The notes: a model not told the origin generated them from the letters alone. Positions 50,962-63,186 are shown, counted from the first letter of the stretch. The stretch is DNA of 64,000 nucleotides from Heterodera schachtii (GCA_023374025.1 SIJG01000016.1:1764142-1828141), one strand, 5' to 3'. Numbers and translations: made by a program.

Positions 50962-53102
50962 GCCAATATCCTTAAGTGGCCCGGTTCCACCCAACCTGTA
51001 ATGGGACGCGGTATTCAAGGCTTCGGCACTTGGTTTAAGCGTTGGGTACCAAGAAGAACGGCACAACCTAGTAATCTTGGCCCCGGAAGGAGCGGTTTTT
51101 TGCTCCCCCCGTGGGGCCGACCCCCGCCCTGAACCGGCTGCACTCAATTGTCCCCCGCTCTAAAAATTGGGAAATTTTCCCAATTTTTGGAGCGGGGTTT
51201 TTTTTTTGGCCAGTTTCTGGCACTGAACTGTCTCCCGCTCCAAATATTGGGAAATTTTCCCAAATTTTGGAGCGGGGGCTTTTTTTTGTCCTCGTCAGCA
51301 TTGAAATGGAGAAAAGCTCAAAGAACAAACAAAAATCAAAATGATCGGCCATTTCTCGAGTGATCAGTTCTTCTGCTGATCACTAGGCTTGGCGGTATTC
51401 GAGAAAGATTTTCTGTCGCTTTGTCCTATTGGTGGAGACAGCGGCCTAAATTAAATGCAATTTGAATTGGATGATGTATAAACAGCTATTAATTGGTGTA
51501 AAGCCGAGAAACTTGGCCATAATTTTTTTTTTCGAAATTTTCTTAAAATGGCCATACTTATCGTTTCTTTTCTGTAGTGATAATTATAAAACGGTTAGAC
51601 TATAAAAGAATGATTTCAAAATTTCTTTTGCTGAATATGTCAGTAATTATATTCTTGCTCTTTCTCTCATTTTTCTAATTAAAGTCATTTAAAAATCTGA
51701 TTTTTTCTCCCATTTTTATGATCACTTTTTTTTCATTTTTCTAATTGTCTTATTTTAAGGTAACATCAACACAACACAAATCAATTGGAAAACGGGAAAA
51801 GTGTGCTAATTGAACAAAAAAATGGAACCGACTGTAAGGAATTACTTAAAAATTACAAAATTTTCATTTATTTTCAATTTTTTTTTTGTGATTAAGAAGT
51901 CTCTGTTCGAGAAAAAATTTCAGTTTTTTAATGGAGAAATTTCATTTTTTTGTCTGAGCATCGCTAAACAAATAATTCTTTGGCTGATTGACCTTCATAG
52001 CATTATTTTAATTGAAAATTTGCCAGTCTTTGACTAAGTTTTTCGTGTTTTTTCAGTGTAGCCGCCAAGTTCCAACAAGCGAATTAAGAGGCCCCAAATT
52101 GGAGTTGTCTATTACAAATGTCCAGCCAATTTGGTATGTTTTCTTCCTTGAAAATTGTCCCATTTTTGCGACAAGCATTCATCATTCCAGAAAAAGTTTC
52201 GGTCACATTTCCCGATTTATTTCCATACTTTACATTTTCTAAAAAAAAATTTTTTTTGCGGTATCAGTTATAAACCGTATCAATTATCAAAATAATGTTT
52301 TAGCAAAGAGTGGAAAGTAAGGGGAGAAGAAGCATTGGAAAAAGCCTAAAAATGGGAGAAAAAATCAGATTTTTAAATGACTTTAATTAGAAAAATGAGA
52401 GAAAGAGCAAGAATATAATTACTGACATATTCAGCAAAAGAAATTTTGAAATCATTCTTTTATAGTCTAACCGTTTTATAATTATCACTACAGAAAAGAA
52501 ACGATAAGTATGGCCATTTTAAGAAAATTTCGAAAAAAAAAATTATGGCCAAGTTTCTCGGCTTTACACCAATTAATAGCTGTTTATACATCATCCAATT
52601 CAAATTGCATTTAATTTAGGCCGCTGTCTCCACCAATAGGACAAAGCGACAGAAAATCTTTCTCGAATACCGCCAAGCCTAGTGATCAGCAGAAGAACTG
52701 ATCACTCGAGAAATGGCCGATCATTTTGATTTTTGTTTGTTCTTTGAGCTTTTCTCCATTTCAATGCTGACGAGGACAAAAAAAAGCCCCCGCTCCAAAA
52801 TTTGGGAAAATTTCCCAATATTTGGAGCGGGAGACAGTTCAGTGCCAGAAACTGGCCAAAAAAAAACCCCGCTCCAAAAATTGGGAAAATTTCCCAATTT
52901 TTAGAGCGGGGGACAATTGAGTGCAGCCGGTTCAGGGCGGGGGTCGGCCCCACGGGGGGAGCAAAAAACCGCTCCTTCCGGGGCCAAGATTACTAGGTTG
53001 TGCCGTTCTTCTTGGTACCCAACGCTTAAACCAAGTGCCGAAGCCTTGAATACCGCGTCCCATTACAGGTTGGGTGGAACCGGGCCACTTAAGGATATTG
53101 GC
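50962..53102. repeat. Long inverted repeat, 2.1 kb (two ~757-bp arms)
   Basis: Arm 1 (50962-51719) and arm 2 (52347-53102) are almost perfect reverse complements. Each arm has two internal palindromes (CCAAATTTTGGAGCGGGG type) separated by CAGTTTCTGGCACTGAACTG. The ~627-bp spacer holds a piece like the start of the F-box family B last exon (minus strand, ~52310-52346). It also holds a piece like exon 2 of the 57962 gene (plus strand, ~52060-52135). It is either a foldback-type mobile element or a palindromic duplication. Confidence 0.9.
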
Positions 53103-54512
53103 AATCTGTAAAAAAATGAAGACTTCCCGCGATGACAGAGGCTAGCAGAGCTAGCTTGCCATGGGGGCTGGACGGGGACGAACATGTTGACGAGTTCATG
53201 CCGAGTCGCGCTGATTCCGTTCAAAACTTTCATTTCAAATTTGCGGGGGTTACGCCCACACCAAATTGTCTACGAAGGGCACAAAATTCATGTCCTAATT
53301 TCCCCTGACTGCGCGGAAGTGAATTTTAATTATATGTTTTGAGAAATGGTTGATCTCATCACATTTTAAACGGATTTGATGCTCTCTAATTTTCTCTGAT
53401 CAGAAAAATGCTCTCAATTTCATTTGTTCGTTTTTTTCGAATATAAATATGATTTTTTGCTTGGCTGCTTGAGTTTTACTTTTTTTTTTTTTGAGTCTCG
53501 CATATTTTCTCGACTCTCACCCAATTAAATCTCGATCGGATTGCGATTATCCAATTTTTTGCCAGACACACCGGCAAATTTGTAGAAAAATAACAAATTT
53601 ATTCCCCAAAATTGATCCAAATGTGTTTATTTGTTTGATTTCTGTTTCTCTGATCACACACTCCGACCGATCACTTTTGTTCATCGATTCATTTTCTGAC
53701 AATTTAGCAGCAGGGCTCTCACGAAGCCTCAAAATTTTTTTCATTTAATCTGCGCGTCTGTGAGGAAATAAAAAAAATTTTCGAGAGATTTTTTCCCTTT
53801 GCCTCCCTAAACCGGGTTAATGAAAAAAGAACATTCAAAAATTTCTGAATCTAAGGTTTTCTTCCGGGTAAAATGATGAAGGAAGCAATAAAAATTGTTG
53901 ATATTAGGGCGCCGGACTTTTCGACAGTAAAAATTAATTATGTTTCAAATTTAGGGGTTGTAAAATCGTTAAATTAACCCAAAAATCAAAAAAAATAAGC
54001 CAAATCAGTATTGGGATAAACAATTTTTAATAATCAAAAAGAAAATAAATAAATTTTGGAGATGAATTTTTGAGAACATTTTTCATTCTTTTATGGGTGT
54101 ATTTGTAAAATTTTAGTGCCCGATTCTTATGGAATATTTTTCTGAAAATTTTCTAGGAAAAAAATGACAAGCAATATAATTTATTTTACTAAGAAGTATT
54201 TGTTTATTCACAATGAATTAATTACATATACATAAAATACAAATGGAAATGGACGAATTTGCGGCGAACAAGCAAAGGTCAAATACAATACAAATAAATT
54301 AGCTAACTAACTATACACAATACAATATTGTTGGAATGGCACAGTGCCAGCCAGCATCATTTGGGTCACATAATCGCATCAATTAACCATCATTTAATTC
54401 ATTCATTCAATTCTGCTGCTATGGTTGCTGATCACTCGGTCCGGGAGAAGCGGCGTCGAGAAGACTGAAAAAATTAAAAGATTTAAATTACATTTAAAAG
54501 CTCATTCAATTT
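53103..54512. other. Intergenic DNA with a 3'-flank duplication
   Basis: 53307-53460 matches 60355-60510 (TGACTGCGCGGAAGTG, AAACGGATTTGxTGCTC, CGAATATAAATATGAT), the 3' flank of the gene at 57962. No intact gene here. 53930-54120 belongs to an AT-rich dispersed repeat also seen near 3650 and 5500. Confidence 0.6.
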
Positions 54513-56214
54513 TCACCCCTCGTCGAATCCGCCGTCACTAATCCAAATTCTAAGCCGTCTCGGTCGAGCAGCATTCAATTCTTTCCACTCATTATCCCAA
54601 TTTTGCCATCCAATTGGACAACGGAAAAGCTCAAATTCATCTGTGCCATAGTGTTCCAGTGTCAATTGCTCCCCAGTCACTTCGTTGATCAGATCAAATT
54701 CCACAACGAAGCCAATTAAGCTTGACGAAAGCATCAAGTAAATGTGGAAAGTCACTGGCGAAGAAGCATTGGAAAATGCCTAAAAATAGTGGACAAAAAT
54801 ATACAGAAAAACCAATGAAATAGGACGGAAAAACATAAAGTTGGCTCAGACTGAGTCGGCCCGTTCCGATGCTCACCGTTCCGAGCTGTTCCATAGAAGC
54901 CGTCCATTGATCCACCGACAAATCCACATGGCATTGGAGCCACTTGGGCCCACCATCCGGACTTGGCGTGAAAAGCCATTTGGCCATCGTTTCGCCTTCC
55001 GATGCCACGGCATTGTCATCGGGCAGAAATTCGGGAAAAATGGCATCATCGAAATCGACAAGACGAAGTGCAGGACAATCGGTGAGCATTGATGGGTCCA
55101 ATTGGCACATACGACGAAAAGTGATGGCGTTCAAAAAAAAGCCACGAATTGAATCACGGAACATTGGCAAAATGTTGAGCAACACAAACTCCAAAATGCG
55201 AATGTCTTCACTGATAATGTCCAAATCCACTGTATAAGTGGCGGCGAAAGAATGGTGAAAATGGCTGAGAAAAGTGAGCACATTTTGATCGATGTACCTG
55301 AAATGTGCATAATCAGTGATTACAAATAATTCCAATCTAAACAAATAAAAATTTTCAAGAAAAATGGGCAAATTTTTAAAAATGGACACTAAAAAGGTTT
55401 TTTTTTGGCGAAAAACGGCTCCATTTCCCTACAAAACACACCTCCTAATTCAGGGTTTCTAAAAATGAAAAAAACACCCCTAAACAGCGAATTCTTTAAT
55501 TCAGCCCCCCCCCCCCCCCGAAGCCAAGGGTTTACCTATGCGCTGATCTAAACATTTTTTACATGATCCGAATGTGTCCGCTGATTCCGATCACTTTGTT
55601 CGGCAACAGTTCTTGCGGAATTGACAATGGATTTCCATCGGATTTGACAATTTGCATTTGTTTGGTGCCCTTTCTGTCAATGTCCCATTGGATTATAAAT
55701 TGTTTGTTCAACGTCCATTTGCGTGTCTTGAAATGTTCGTCGACGATGCGACCAAAGCGGCGGTTGACCAGTGCAATTTCGAGGCCCAACTGAGAAGGCG
55801 AAAGAAAGTCGAACACTTCAAGCCAACAATCGCCAGAGATAAAGCTGAAAAATTGAAGAATTTTTCGAAATTTTTTTAAATTTTTGTTTTACATTTCTTT
55901 TATGGGAGAGAGGAGTCGTTTTTTGACATGACCCGAAAAGAACCAAAGAATGCTGCCACCGGCGGCCAACAGAAAAGTCACGGCACACAAACTGAAAAAT
56001 GAATTGGGCAAATGAATGAACAAACGAAAGGGAGGGAAAAGTAGTGAAAGTGAACGAATCAAAAAGTGAAGTTTTTAATTATTTTTTGAGGCCGGTGAAT
56101 TTATGTAAAACTTCAAAATTGGTTTTGAAATCCCAATTCTTTCCAAAAATTGAGCAAAAGAAATGAAAGTGAAAGAAAGAAATAATAAACGTACCGAAGT
56201 GCTGAAGAAGGCAT
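54513..56214 (-). CDS. F-box-like family B protein (intact copy)
   Basis: The exons are 56214-56195, 55844-55563, 55297-54877 and 54779-54513. Every phase fits, giving 329 residues. The N-terminal exon is tiny (MPSSAL + split Arg). An F-box-like start follows (SGDCWLEVFDFLSPSQLGLE), then a beta/leucine-rich middle with YIDQNVLTFL and FRRMCQLDPSML, the WLFTPSPDGGPKWL block, and a C-terminal part with FDLINEVTGEQLTL, LFRCPIGW and a GGFDEG end. This layout recalls a family much expanded in cyst nematodes. F-box proteins link substrates to SCF ubiquitin ligases, and a role here is inferred from the first ~45 residues only. Three other copies in the window are broken, so this is the only likely functional one. 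Confidence 0.7.
55889..56214 (-). CDS. 40-residue single-pass membrane protein, alternative to the F-box-like transcript
   Basis: The same first exon (56214-56195, phase 2) can join an acceptor TTTTTCAG at ~55992. This gives exon 55991-55889 and a 40-residue protein: a short N-terminus, a hydrophobic helix (AVTFLLAAGGSILWFFSG), then a basic tail ending at a TAA. Phase and stop are exact. The size and topology resemble small mitochondrial or ER membrane proteins, but I cannot assign one. It lies wholly inside the first intron of the F-box-like model, so it is either an alternative terminal exon or a separate gene whose first exon I have lent to its neighbour. Confidence 0.45.
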
Positions 56215-56460
56215 TTTTGCAGCAACAAAATGATCGGGGAAAATTTCGGTTTAAAATGAATGAGCGAATGGGAATGAGGAGGGGAAGAAGAAACAAGGGC
56301 ATTTTTATACTAAAAATATTAGCGTACATTTGAGTACCGTTAGTGAAAATTTTCCCCCATTCATTGACACACCAAATTCAATGCACGTTGGCTGGCTTAT
56401 ATAAGGGGAACGCTTCGAACAAAACATTCAGCAGGTACTAATGCAGTTGGTAGGCACGAC

Positions 56461-57407
56461 GACATTTCGCCTACTGGACATTTCGCCTACGAAGCCAAAA
56501 TCGGACGTTTCGCCTACTAAGCCAAAATCGCACACTTCGCCTACTGACATTTTGCCTACTAGACATCTCGCCTACTGACACTTCGCCTACTGGACATTTC
56601 GCCTACTAAGCCAAATTCGGACGTTTTGCCTACTAAGCCAACATTTGACATTTCGCCTACTAATTTTTGCCTACTGAAAAAATGCTAAATAGAAAAGAAA
56701 AAAAAGTGTGAAAGAGTAGAAATGCTTTATCTTTCGATCAAATAAGTTCGTGAAATACTTGCGAGTCTTAAAAAGCCAATAAAAAGCCCCGCCTTCATAC
56801 AAATGAAGATAGTGTACTGAATTTTGAGAGTGCAGCCGCAAATGCAAAACAATTTGATGACTTAGAAAAAATATATGAGGCTTCGAAAATTTGTTTTTGA
56901 ATAACTTGTTAGCTAACCCTTTTTTGCTCTTAAAAACCATTAGTTTTGTTCGTATTTTTTCTCTATCGATATGCAAAAATTAAAAAAAAATCTGTAAGGC
57001 GAAAAAAAAAGTTCTATAGAGCGAAGTAAATTCGGTTTTTCTCTATTAACAGAGATAAAGAAATAGTACGCCATAATTAGAGATGTTTTTTCCCTGCCCT
57101 CTCTATTTATTGGTACACATCTCGTTTTTTCGGACGGTGTGTATAGCGAAATATAAATCAATTTAGAATACAGAAATTCGCTGTCGAAGATCTATTAGGT
57201 TAGTAGGCGAGATATTCAGTAGGCGAAATGTCCAGTAGGCAAAATGTCAGATTTTAGGTGAGTAGGCAAAACGTCCGTATTTGGCTTAGTAGGCAAAACG
57301 TCCGAATTTAACTTAGTAGGCGAAACGTCCGATTTTGGCTTAGTAGGCGAAATGTCAATAGGCGAAGTGTCAGTAGGCAAGATGTCCAGTAGGCGAAACG
57401 TCCGCAC
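56461..57407. mobile_element. Foldback-like element built from TTCGCCTACT units
   Basis: The left arm (56461-56672) consists of ~14 units of GACATTTCGCCTACT with AAGCCAAAATCG spacers. The right arm (57198-57407) has the same units in reverse (AGTAGGCGAAATGTC). The ~525-bp centre is AT-rich and non-coding. Arms made of short tandem repeats around a loop are the layout of foldback (FB) elements. Confidence 0.85.
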
Positions 57408-57439
57408 ACCCAGTTGGCACGCCACAAAAAAAAAAATTG

Positions 57440-57821
57440 TTTTAAAGTCGTATAAAAAATGTTTCCAGGCTTTTCGAGGGCGTTGGTTATGAATCCGACC
57501 TCCATTTCGACCAATTTAAAGTCCCGGACGCAAACTCGAGCATTTGGTCGAAAGTCAAAAATACTTTCATGAAGTTTTTAAGCAGAGAAATTATTTAATT
57601 AGTCCATTTATGCTTTAACTTTTTTAGCTAATCGAATCGACGTAAAAATATTGTTCTAATTTTGACATATTGTTTATCATATTTATTTGTAAAAAAGTTT
57701 TTTTAAGAATTTTTGACTTTCGACCAAATGCTCGAATCTGAGTCCCGGACTCTAAATTGGTCGAAATGAAGGTCGGATTCATAATCCTCCCTCGAAAACA
57801 TTTTTTATACGACTTTAAAAA
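57440..57821. mobile_element. Inverted-repeat MITE (~380 bp)
   Basis: TTTAAAGTCGTATAAAAAAT at the left pairs with ATTTTTTATACGACTTTAAA at the right, and pairing continues for ~130 bp (CCGACCTxCATTTCGACCAA, GAGCATTTGGTCGAAAGTC). No ORF. Confidence 0.85.
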
Positions 57822-57961
57822 CGAGGTGGACCACCCTAATTCATTGTGTTCGTCAGTATTTTCATCACTGTTTTTTTTTCTATTTGCCAATTGCGTCAAA
57901 GCATCGTTCTGTTTCTTCATCTATCACAGCAAACGGAAGAAGTCGTACACGTGGCGGCATC

Positions 57962-60393
57962 ATGGGGAAGAAGATCGTCTACTTCAAATTGATGCAAATT
58001 GTGCTCACTTTGGCCATCATTTGGCAACTCCGTTCACTGCACCAATTCTGCGGCACATTTGCAGACCCAAAAGTGCTGTTGTTTTTGGAAAAATTGCAGA
58101 ATAATCAGCCAATTTGGATTTTGTATATGAGTTGTATATATCGTTCGATTCGTCTCGATGAGAGAAGTCGAATGGTGCAATTTTAGGTGTCGGCAACACA
58201 ATTCCAAACAAAGTTACAGACCCCCAGGACTGAAGTGTCCATTAAAGTTGCACCGTTCGACTTCTTCCAGCGAGACGAATTGAAGGATCTATCTACCTAT
58301 ATAATTCATATACAGAACCAACCTTGGCATTATTCTTCAATTTTACCCTGGTTTTTTGTTGCCAGACCCATAATGATGATGATGTTTTTCAGGCCTTCAT
58401 CCATGACAACATCGCCGTTGGCCATTGCAAAAGCATTACGCTCATTGGAAAGGACTCAAAAAGTGGCAAATTCGGCGTTGTGTTCGACCAGGACAAATGG
58501 CACAATCTACTGCTGTTCATGATGAGCAGCACCAATGTCCAACGAATCGAAGAATACAAACACCAATTCTTGGACGAATTGGCCGCGAATTTGCCACCCG
58601 CTGGACGCCATTGTATTCCGATAACCGTCAGTCTGCAAAAACATATCACAAAAATGAATTTAAAAAAAATTTTTTTTTTTTTTTTAGATTTCGCTGTTTG
58701 ACTGGATTGGCATGGACAGAAATCGCCTCAACATTGGCACTTTGTCCAATTTTTCCGGCCAATTGTTCGTCACATTTTGGTCGGCTGTCCTCCTTCTTAG
58801 CACAGGCATCATGACAAAGCTGCTGTGCTCTGTGGAAGAATATGAAGTGAGCGAGCGCGCCGTAATATGTGGCCACGACAAATTAAACCCGACAAAAATC
58901 GTGACCAAAATTGCTTTTATGTCAAAATCCGTTGGATTTTTTGATCGAATTGAGATCAGCTTTCCTCGTGTTGAGTTTAATTTCGAAAAAATCGCTGAAA
59001 AGTTGCTCAAAAATTTTTTCTTGGAATTTTCTTACTAAGAAATTGCCTAAGAATTTTTTTATCAAAAATTTCTAGGTTTGAAAAAAAAATTTTTTAGAAA
59101 TTTCTGCGGCGATATTTTGTCTCGGCGATATTTCAGGCACCGATATTTGTCCCGTCCCCTAAATATTGTGCTTTTCCCCCACCCATTCCCCAATTTTTTC
59201 AAAAAATATAATTTTTGTTTTTACCAGTTTCTGTGTTCACAAATTGCTTACTTTCTTCATTTGTTTTTTGTTTTTAAGTTCATTGCCTGTTTCCTTGCCC
59301 TTCCTTCTGGTCTTATGCTGGTGTTTATCTGCTTCAATCTCATCCAATTTGCTGATCAATTGGACGGACTTTTGGACTTGCGTCAACTTTCGCGCGGATT
59401 ACACAGATGTGCCTTTGGTCACTTTGGTGAGTTTTGAAATTTGGAGGGATTTTCAACGTCAGGAAAACCGATTCTGACAGTCATTTTGACCAATTCCGAA
59501 CCTCGGCTCTTGATTCAAATGGTCAAATAAAAATGAATTTTTGATTGGGTAATTTGTTTAAATCCGGTTTCAGGGTTCAAATTAGTCCAAAATGGATGCC
59601 AGGGTGAGTTTTCCGACCCTGAAACCTCTAAAACACCTTTTTCCTAAAATTTTTTTTTGTTTTTTTTGCATTCTGAACACAGTTAAGTGTACCCCATTTT
59701 TAAGATGCTCAGCATCGTCATGCTGTTTTCGTCCGTCGTGCTCTTCAAGAACAAGCATTCGCTGGCCCGTGAGTGCTTCTACATCTGCCGAATGTACAAA
59801 CAGCTGCAGGAACAGCAGAAGAAGAACAAGTGCGGAAGTGCCATCGTGTGGACGACTGAAGCAGAGACGAATGGCAACGATGCTGGTGCCAACAAATATA
59901 ACCAAATATTTATATATATATATATATTAAATCAGGATAATCTATTCCTTCCTTCCATAAAATGCTGTGAATACTTTTCATTTTAGGCCATTGTCGCCAC
60001 CAGCGGAAAAAGAAGAAGCGGATCAAAGCAATGAAAAGGTGTGCTCGACGATTCACGGGCCCAGTGATCAGCGGAATGAAGAAGCGGGGAATGAAGAAGC
60101 GGATCAAAGCAATGAGAAAGTGTGCTCGATGCATCACGGGCCCAGTGATCATCAGCGGAATGCAGCGGATTATGAAGAAGCGGATCAAAGCAATGAGAAA
60201 GTGTGCTCGACGATTCACGGGCCCAGTGATCATCAGCGGAATGCAGCGGATTATGAAGAAGCGGATCAAAGCAATGAGAAAGTGTGCTCGACGACGCCCA
60301 GGCCCAGTGATCAGTAGCGGAATGATGAGTGATCATTTGAGAAAATGTCGTCCGCTGACTGCGCGGAAGTGGATTTTAATTATAGGTATTTGA
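57962..60393 (+). CDS. Four-TM protein with basic tandem-repeat tail (model incomplete)
   Basis: Recognisable exons: 57962-~58120, with MGKKIVYFKLMQIVLTLAII as TM1; ~58187-58290; ~58394-58628 (ITLIGKDSKSGKFGVVFDQD); 58688-58846, whose TM2 is LFVTFWSAVLLLSTGIM; 59278-59428, with TM3 FIACFLALPSGLMLVFICF; 59705-59881, with a short TM4 LSIVMLFSSVVLF; and 59988-60393. The layout is a short tail, TM1, a large loop, TM2, TM3, a small loop and TM4, as in claudin/tetraspanin-like proteins, but their motifs (CCG, W-GLW-C-C) are absent. The tail is four ~80-bp repeats rich in Lys/Arg. Phases fail between 59428 and 59705, so a piece is missed or broken. Family unknown. Confidence 0.5.
60012..60310. repeat. 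Tandem repeat, four units of ~78-81 bp
   Basis: The unit starts GAAGAAGCGGATCAAAGCAA and holds GTGTGCTCGACGATTCACGG, GCCCAGTGATCATCAGCGG. Several frames on both strands stay open through it. Confidence 0.85.
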
Positions 60394-60510
60394 GAAATGG
60401 TCGATCTCATCGCATTTTAAACGGATTTGGTGCTCTAATTTTCTCTGATCAGGAATGTTCTATCACTTTTATTTGTTTATGCTTTTCGAATATAAATATG
60501 ATATTTTATA

Positions 60511-60818
60511 TGTTTTTTTTCTGACATTTTTCATGATAATATAGGAAAACTCGGTTAAATAAGATTTAACAAAAAACTTTTTTTATTTAAAATTTCTTTA
60601 AAAGCGTGCGTTTAATAATTTTTAAAAAATTGTTTATATAATTTGAAATCATTTTTATTTTTTTCTTCGGAATTTCTCTAGCTTTACCCCAAATTTCCAA
60701 AGAATTCCTTCAAATTTTCAGTTGACGAAGCGAACCATCGGCGGGGGTACAAAATTTTTAGCTTTTTAAAAGTTAGCGTCAACAGACAGAAGTTCATAAA
60801 TTCATTTCCAATTAAGAA
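60511..60818. other. AT-rich spacer between convergent genes
   Basis: 3' ends of a plus-strand and a minus-strand gene meet here. No other feature. Confidence 0.45.
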
Positions 60819-62018
60819 TCAGAAAAACAAATCATTGCCACAAATCAAATCAAAATGGACATTGTTCAAATTGTTGTCCTCCGAATTTTCGTCTTTGTTC
60901 TTCCGCTGAACCGCCGCCGTTGTCTCCCAAATTGGGCATCGCTTCAATATCCAATAATCAGCATCTTCTTGCTTCATCAGTGCCAGCTTCTCATTGGTCC
61001 GTTCGTTCACCAATTCAAATGGCCCAATTGGCGTTGAATTGTTCAATTTGAAATTCATTTGGTAACTGACTGAAGAGGTGGCACAGAGAAATGTCTAAAC
61101 AATGGTAAACGTAAATTAGGGACATTCGCTTAATCAGTCGTTTAACAAAAGTGTGGTCACACCTCTTTGAAACTGTTGATCCATTCGAGGTTTGGTTGTT
61201 GTTTCAATGAAAGGCAACGCAATTTCTTCGGCCGTCCATCGGTGGTCGGAATGTGTAACCATTTTGACAACACTTGGCCAGACGTTGGAGTTGCATTTGG
61301 CCCATCAAAATCACCAAGCACATCAGGCAACAGATCCCCATTTGATTGGAATGAATTAATGTTGAAATCCAAGAGAATTGTCGGCGATGTGAGGCGAAGC
61401 AATCTGCCCAAATGACCACCATAGTCAAATTCCAAATGATGGACATTTATCTTCGTAAAAATGGGCAAAATTTGACGGACAAAAACATCCCAAATTGGCT
61501 GGACAAAGCTATCGGATGAACACAAATGCAAATACAAATTGATGCATTTGTCCCAAATTTGCTGATTGGCACGGAGAAATTCGATGACGGAATGATCAAT
61601 GTAACTGAAAAAAGGGCAACATAAAATGCGTTTAACACAGAAAATTTTTGTAAGAATTACCCAATCCGAATGTTATGAAAGCGAATTTTGTTCGGTAACG
61701 GATAGTCGGGCAATGGAAAGTCCATAAATTTGGTGCCGTTGAGCATAATAATTTTGCTTTTAGTTCTGCTGTGCTTTTGTAAATTCTGATTCGTCTCCAA
61801 AGTGTCAATTCTGATTGCCACCGCAATGCGCGTCAACCAAAGCATCGAAACGTGGCGAAAGAAGTGCCAATGTGAGGCCGAGTTAAGGACGACGAAAAAA
61901 TGGGAGAATATCCATCCAAACATCCGTACAAATCCAACTGAAATGCGGGAAAATTAATTAAATGATAAATTCGAAAATTCCTCATATTTTCTTTAATTGT
62001 CGCTCCATTTTGTGGCAA
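60819..62018 (-). pseudogene. F-box-like family B copy, several disabling changes
   Basis: The middle part (61537-61170, SKWLHIPTTDGRPKKLRCL) and the last exon (~61094-60819, FELVNERTNEKLALM, LKRCPIW) are intact. The 5' part is not. The first donor GT is AT (AAAATATGAGG), the QLGL motif of the F-box-like segment has a TAA in place of CAA, and one base is missing after GGxNQNW. A further frame change lies near 61760. The last exon also ends without the usual DGG-D-G tail. Part of a family with copies at 47518, 48689 and 54513. Confidence 0.75.
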
Positions 62019-62040
62019 TTAGCTGCACACTTTTGTCGTG

Positions 62041-63186
62041 AGCGCCCAAACGTGCGCGCCCAAACGCAGTGGACCCCAAATTCTCTGCCTTTTATATGGG
62101 TTTTGTTTTCTCATAAATCGCAACTTTTTTTTTGAAATTTTGTTTCTCTCAATTTCTGTCTCAAGTTTTTTTTTCTTAAAATAAGCAACAGAAAAAAGTT
62201 AAATTCTAAGAATTGAACCCAAAATCTTCGGACAAGTTTATTTTTACTAAAAAGTTTGTTTGCTGAAATAGTCAATGAATTATATGTAGAAGCGAAAGTT
62301 CTTTGATTTTTCGAATTTTAATTACTTTTTAAAACAATCAAAAAATCATAGTTTTGGGAATTTATAAATACAAGCAAATAGCAAATACAGACTTTAATAA
62401 AGAATTAATGAGAATATCCGAAATTCAGCTTTTTCGCGAATATTTGGCATAATTTTTTTTCTGATCACTCCATTGTGATCTGAGAATACTAAAATTGGGC
62501 TGGAAAATTTTTTTCATAAAAACCATCTGAAAGAAAACAAAATTCTCTACAAAATGGCTTTTGAATGATGGCTCTACGCCGCTTATTCGCTGAGTTCATA
62601 AAAAATTCAAAAATATTTATAAAACCATAAAGTTTTTTAAATGATCAGTAGGGCGCGGATTTTTAAGGGTGAAAAAGTCCAAAATAGCGAGCTAAATAGG
62701 GGCAAAAAATTCGCGAAATAGGAGCGAAAATAGGGGCGAAAAAGTTTCAAATATAGGGGTGAAATTTATTAAAATTGCTGTTTTCTCTATGTAAATTAGT
62801 TAAAATTAAGTCAAACAATTTATTCACTGATTGCAGTTAGAAATGAAGTACTTTCGAAATTTTCTTTTCGGATAAATACTAGGTGAGTTTTCGTCTATTT
62901 TTCTTGTCTATCATTTGTCCACTTTCGGACAAATGATCATCGCCAAATTGAGCAACAACAAAAAAAAATTCGCCCCGAAATTCGCGACATGCTCATATTT
63001 TAATTTTAAAACTGGAAAATTAAATTGTAAATTTATTTGAAATTTTTTAATGAACATTTTCAAACTTTCACATTATTAATTTAAGGCGAATTTTGCCTTT
63101 TTTAATAAATTCTCTTGTGAAAATGCAAAAACAAAAAGGGCTCTTTTAAATATGCCTATTTAAATGACTTTAATTGCTGTCCTTTC
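62041..63186. other. AT-rich intergenic DNA ending in 5S upstream flank
   Basis: 62690-62765 carries a run of AAATAGGGGCGAAAA-like units. 63080-63186 is the 5S-linked flank, with TTAATTTAAGGCGAATTTTG and GGCTCTTTTAAATATGCC. No gene seen. Confidence 0.55.
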
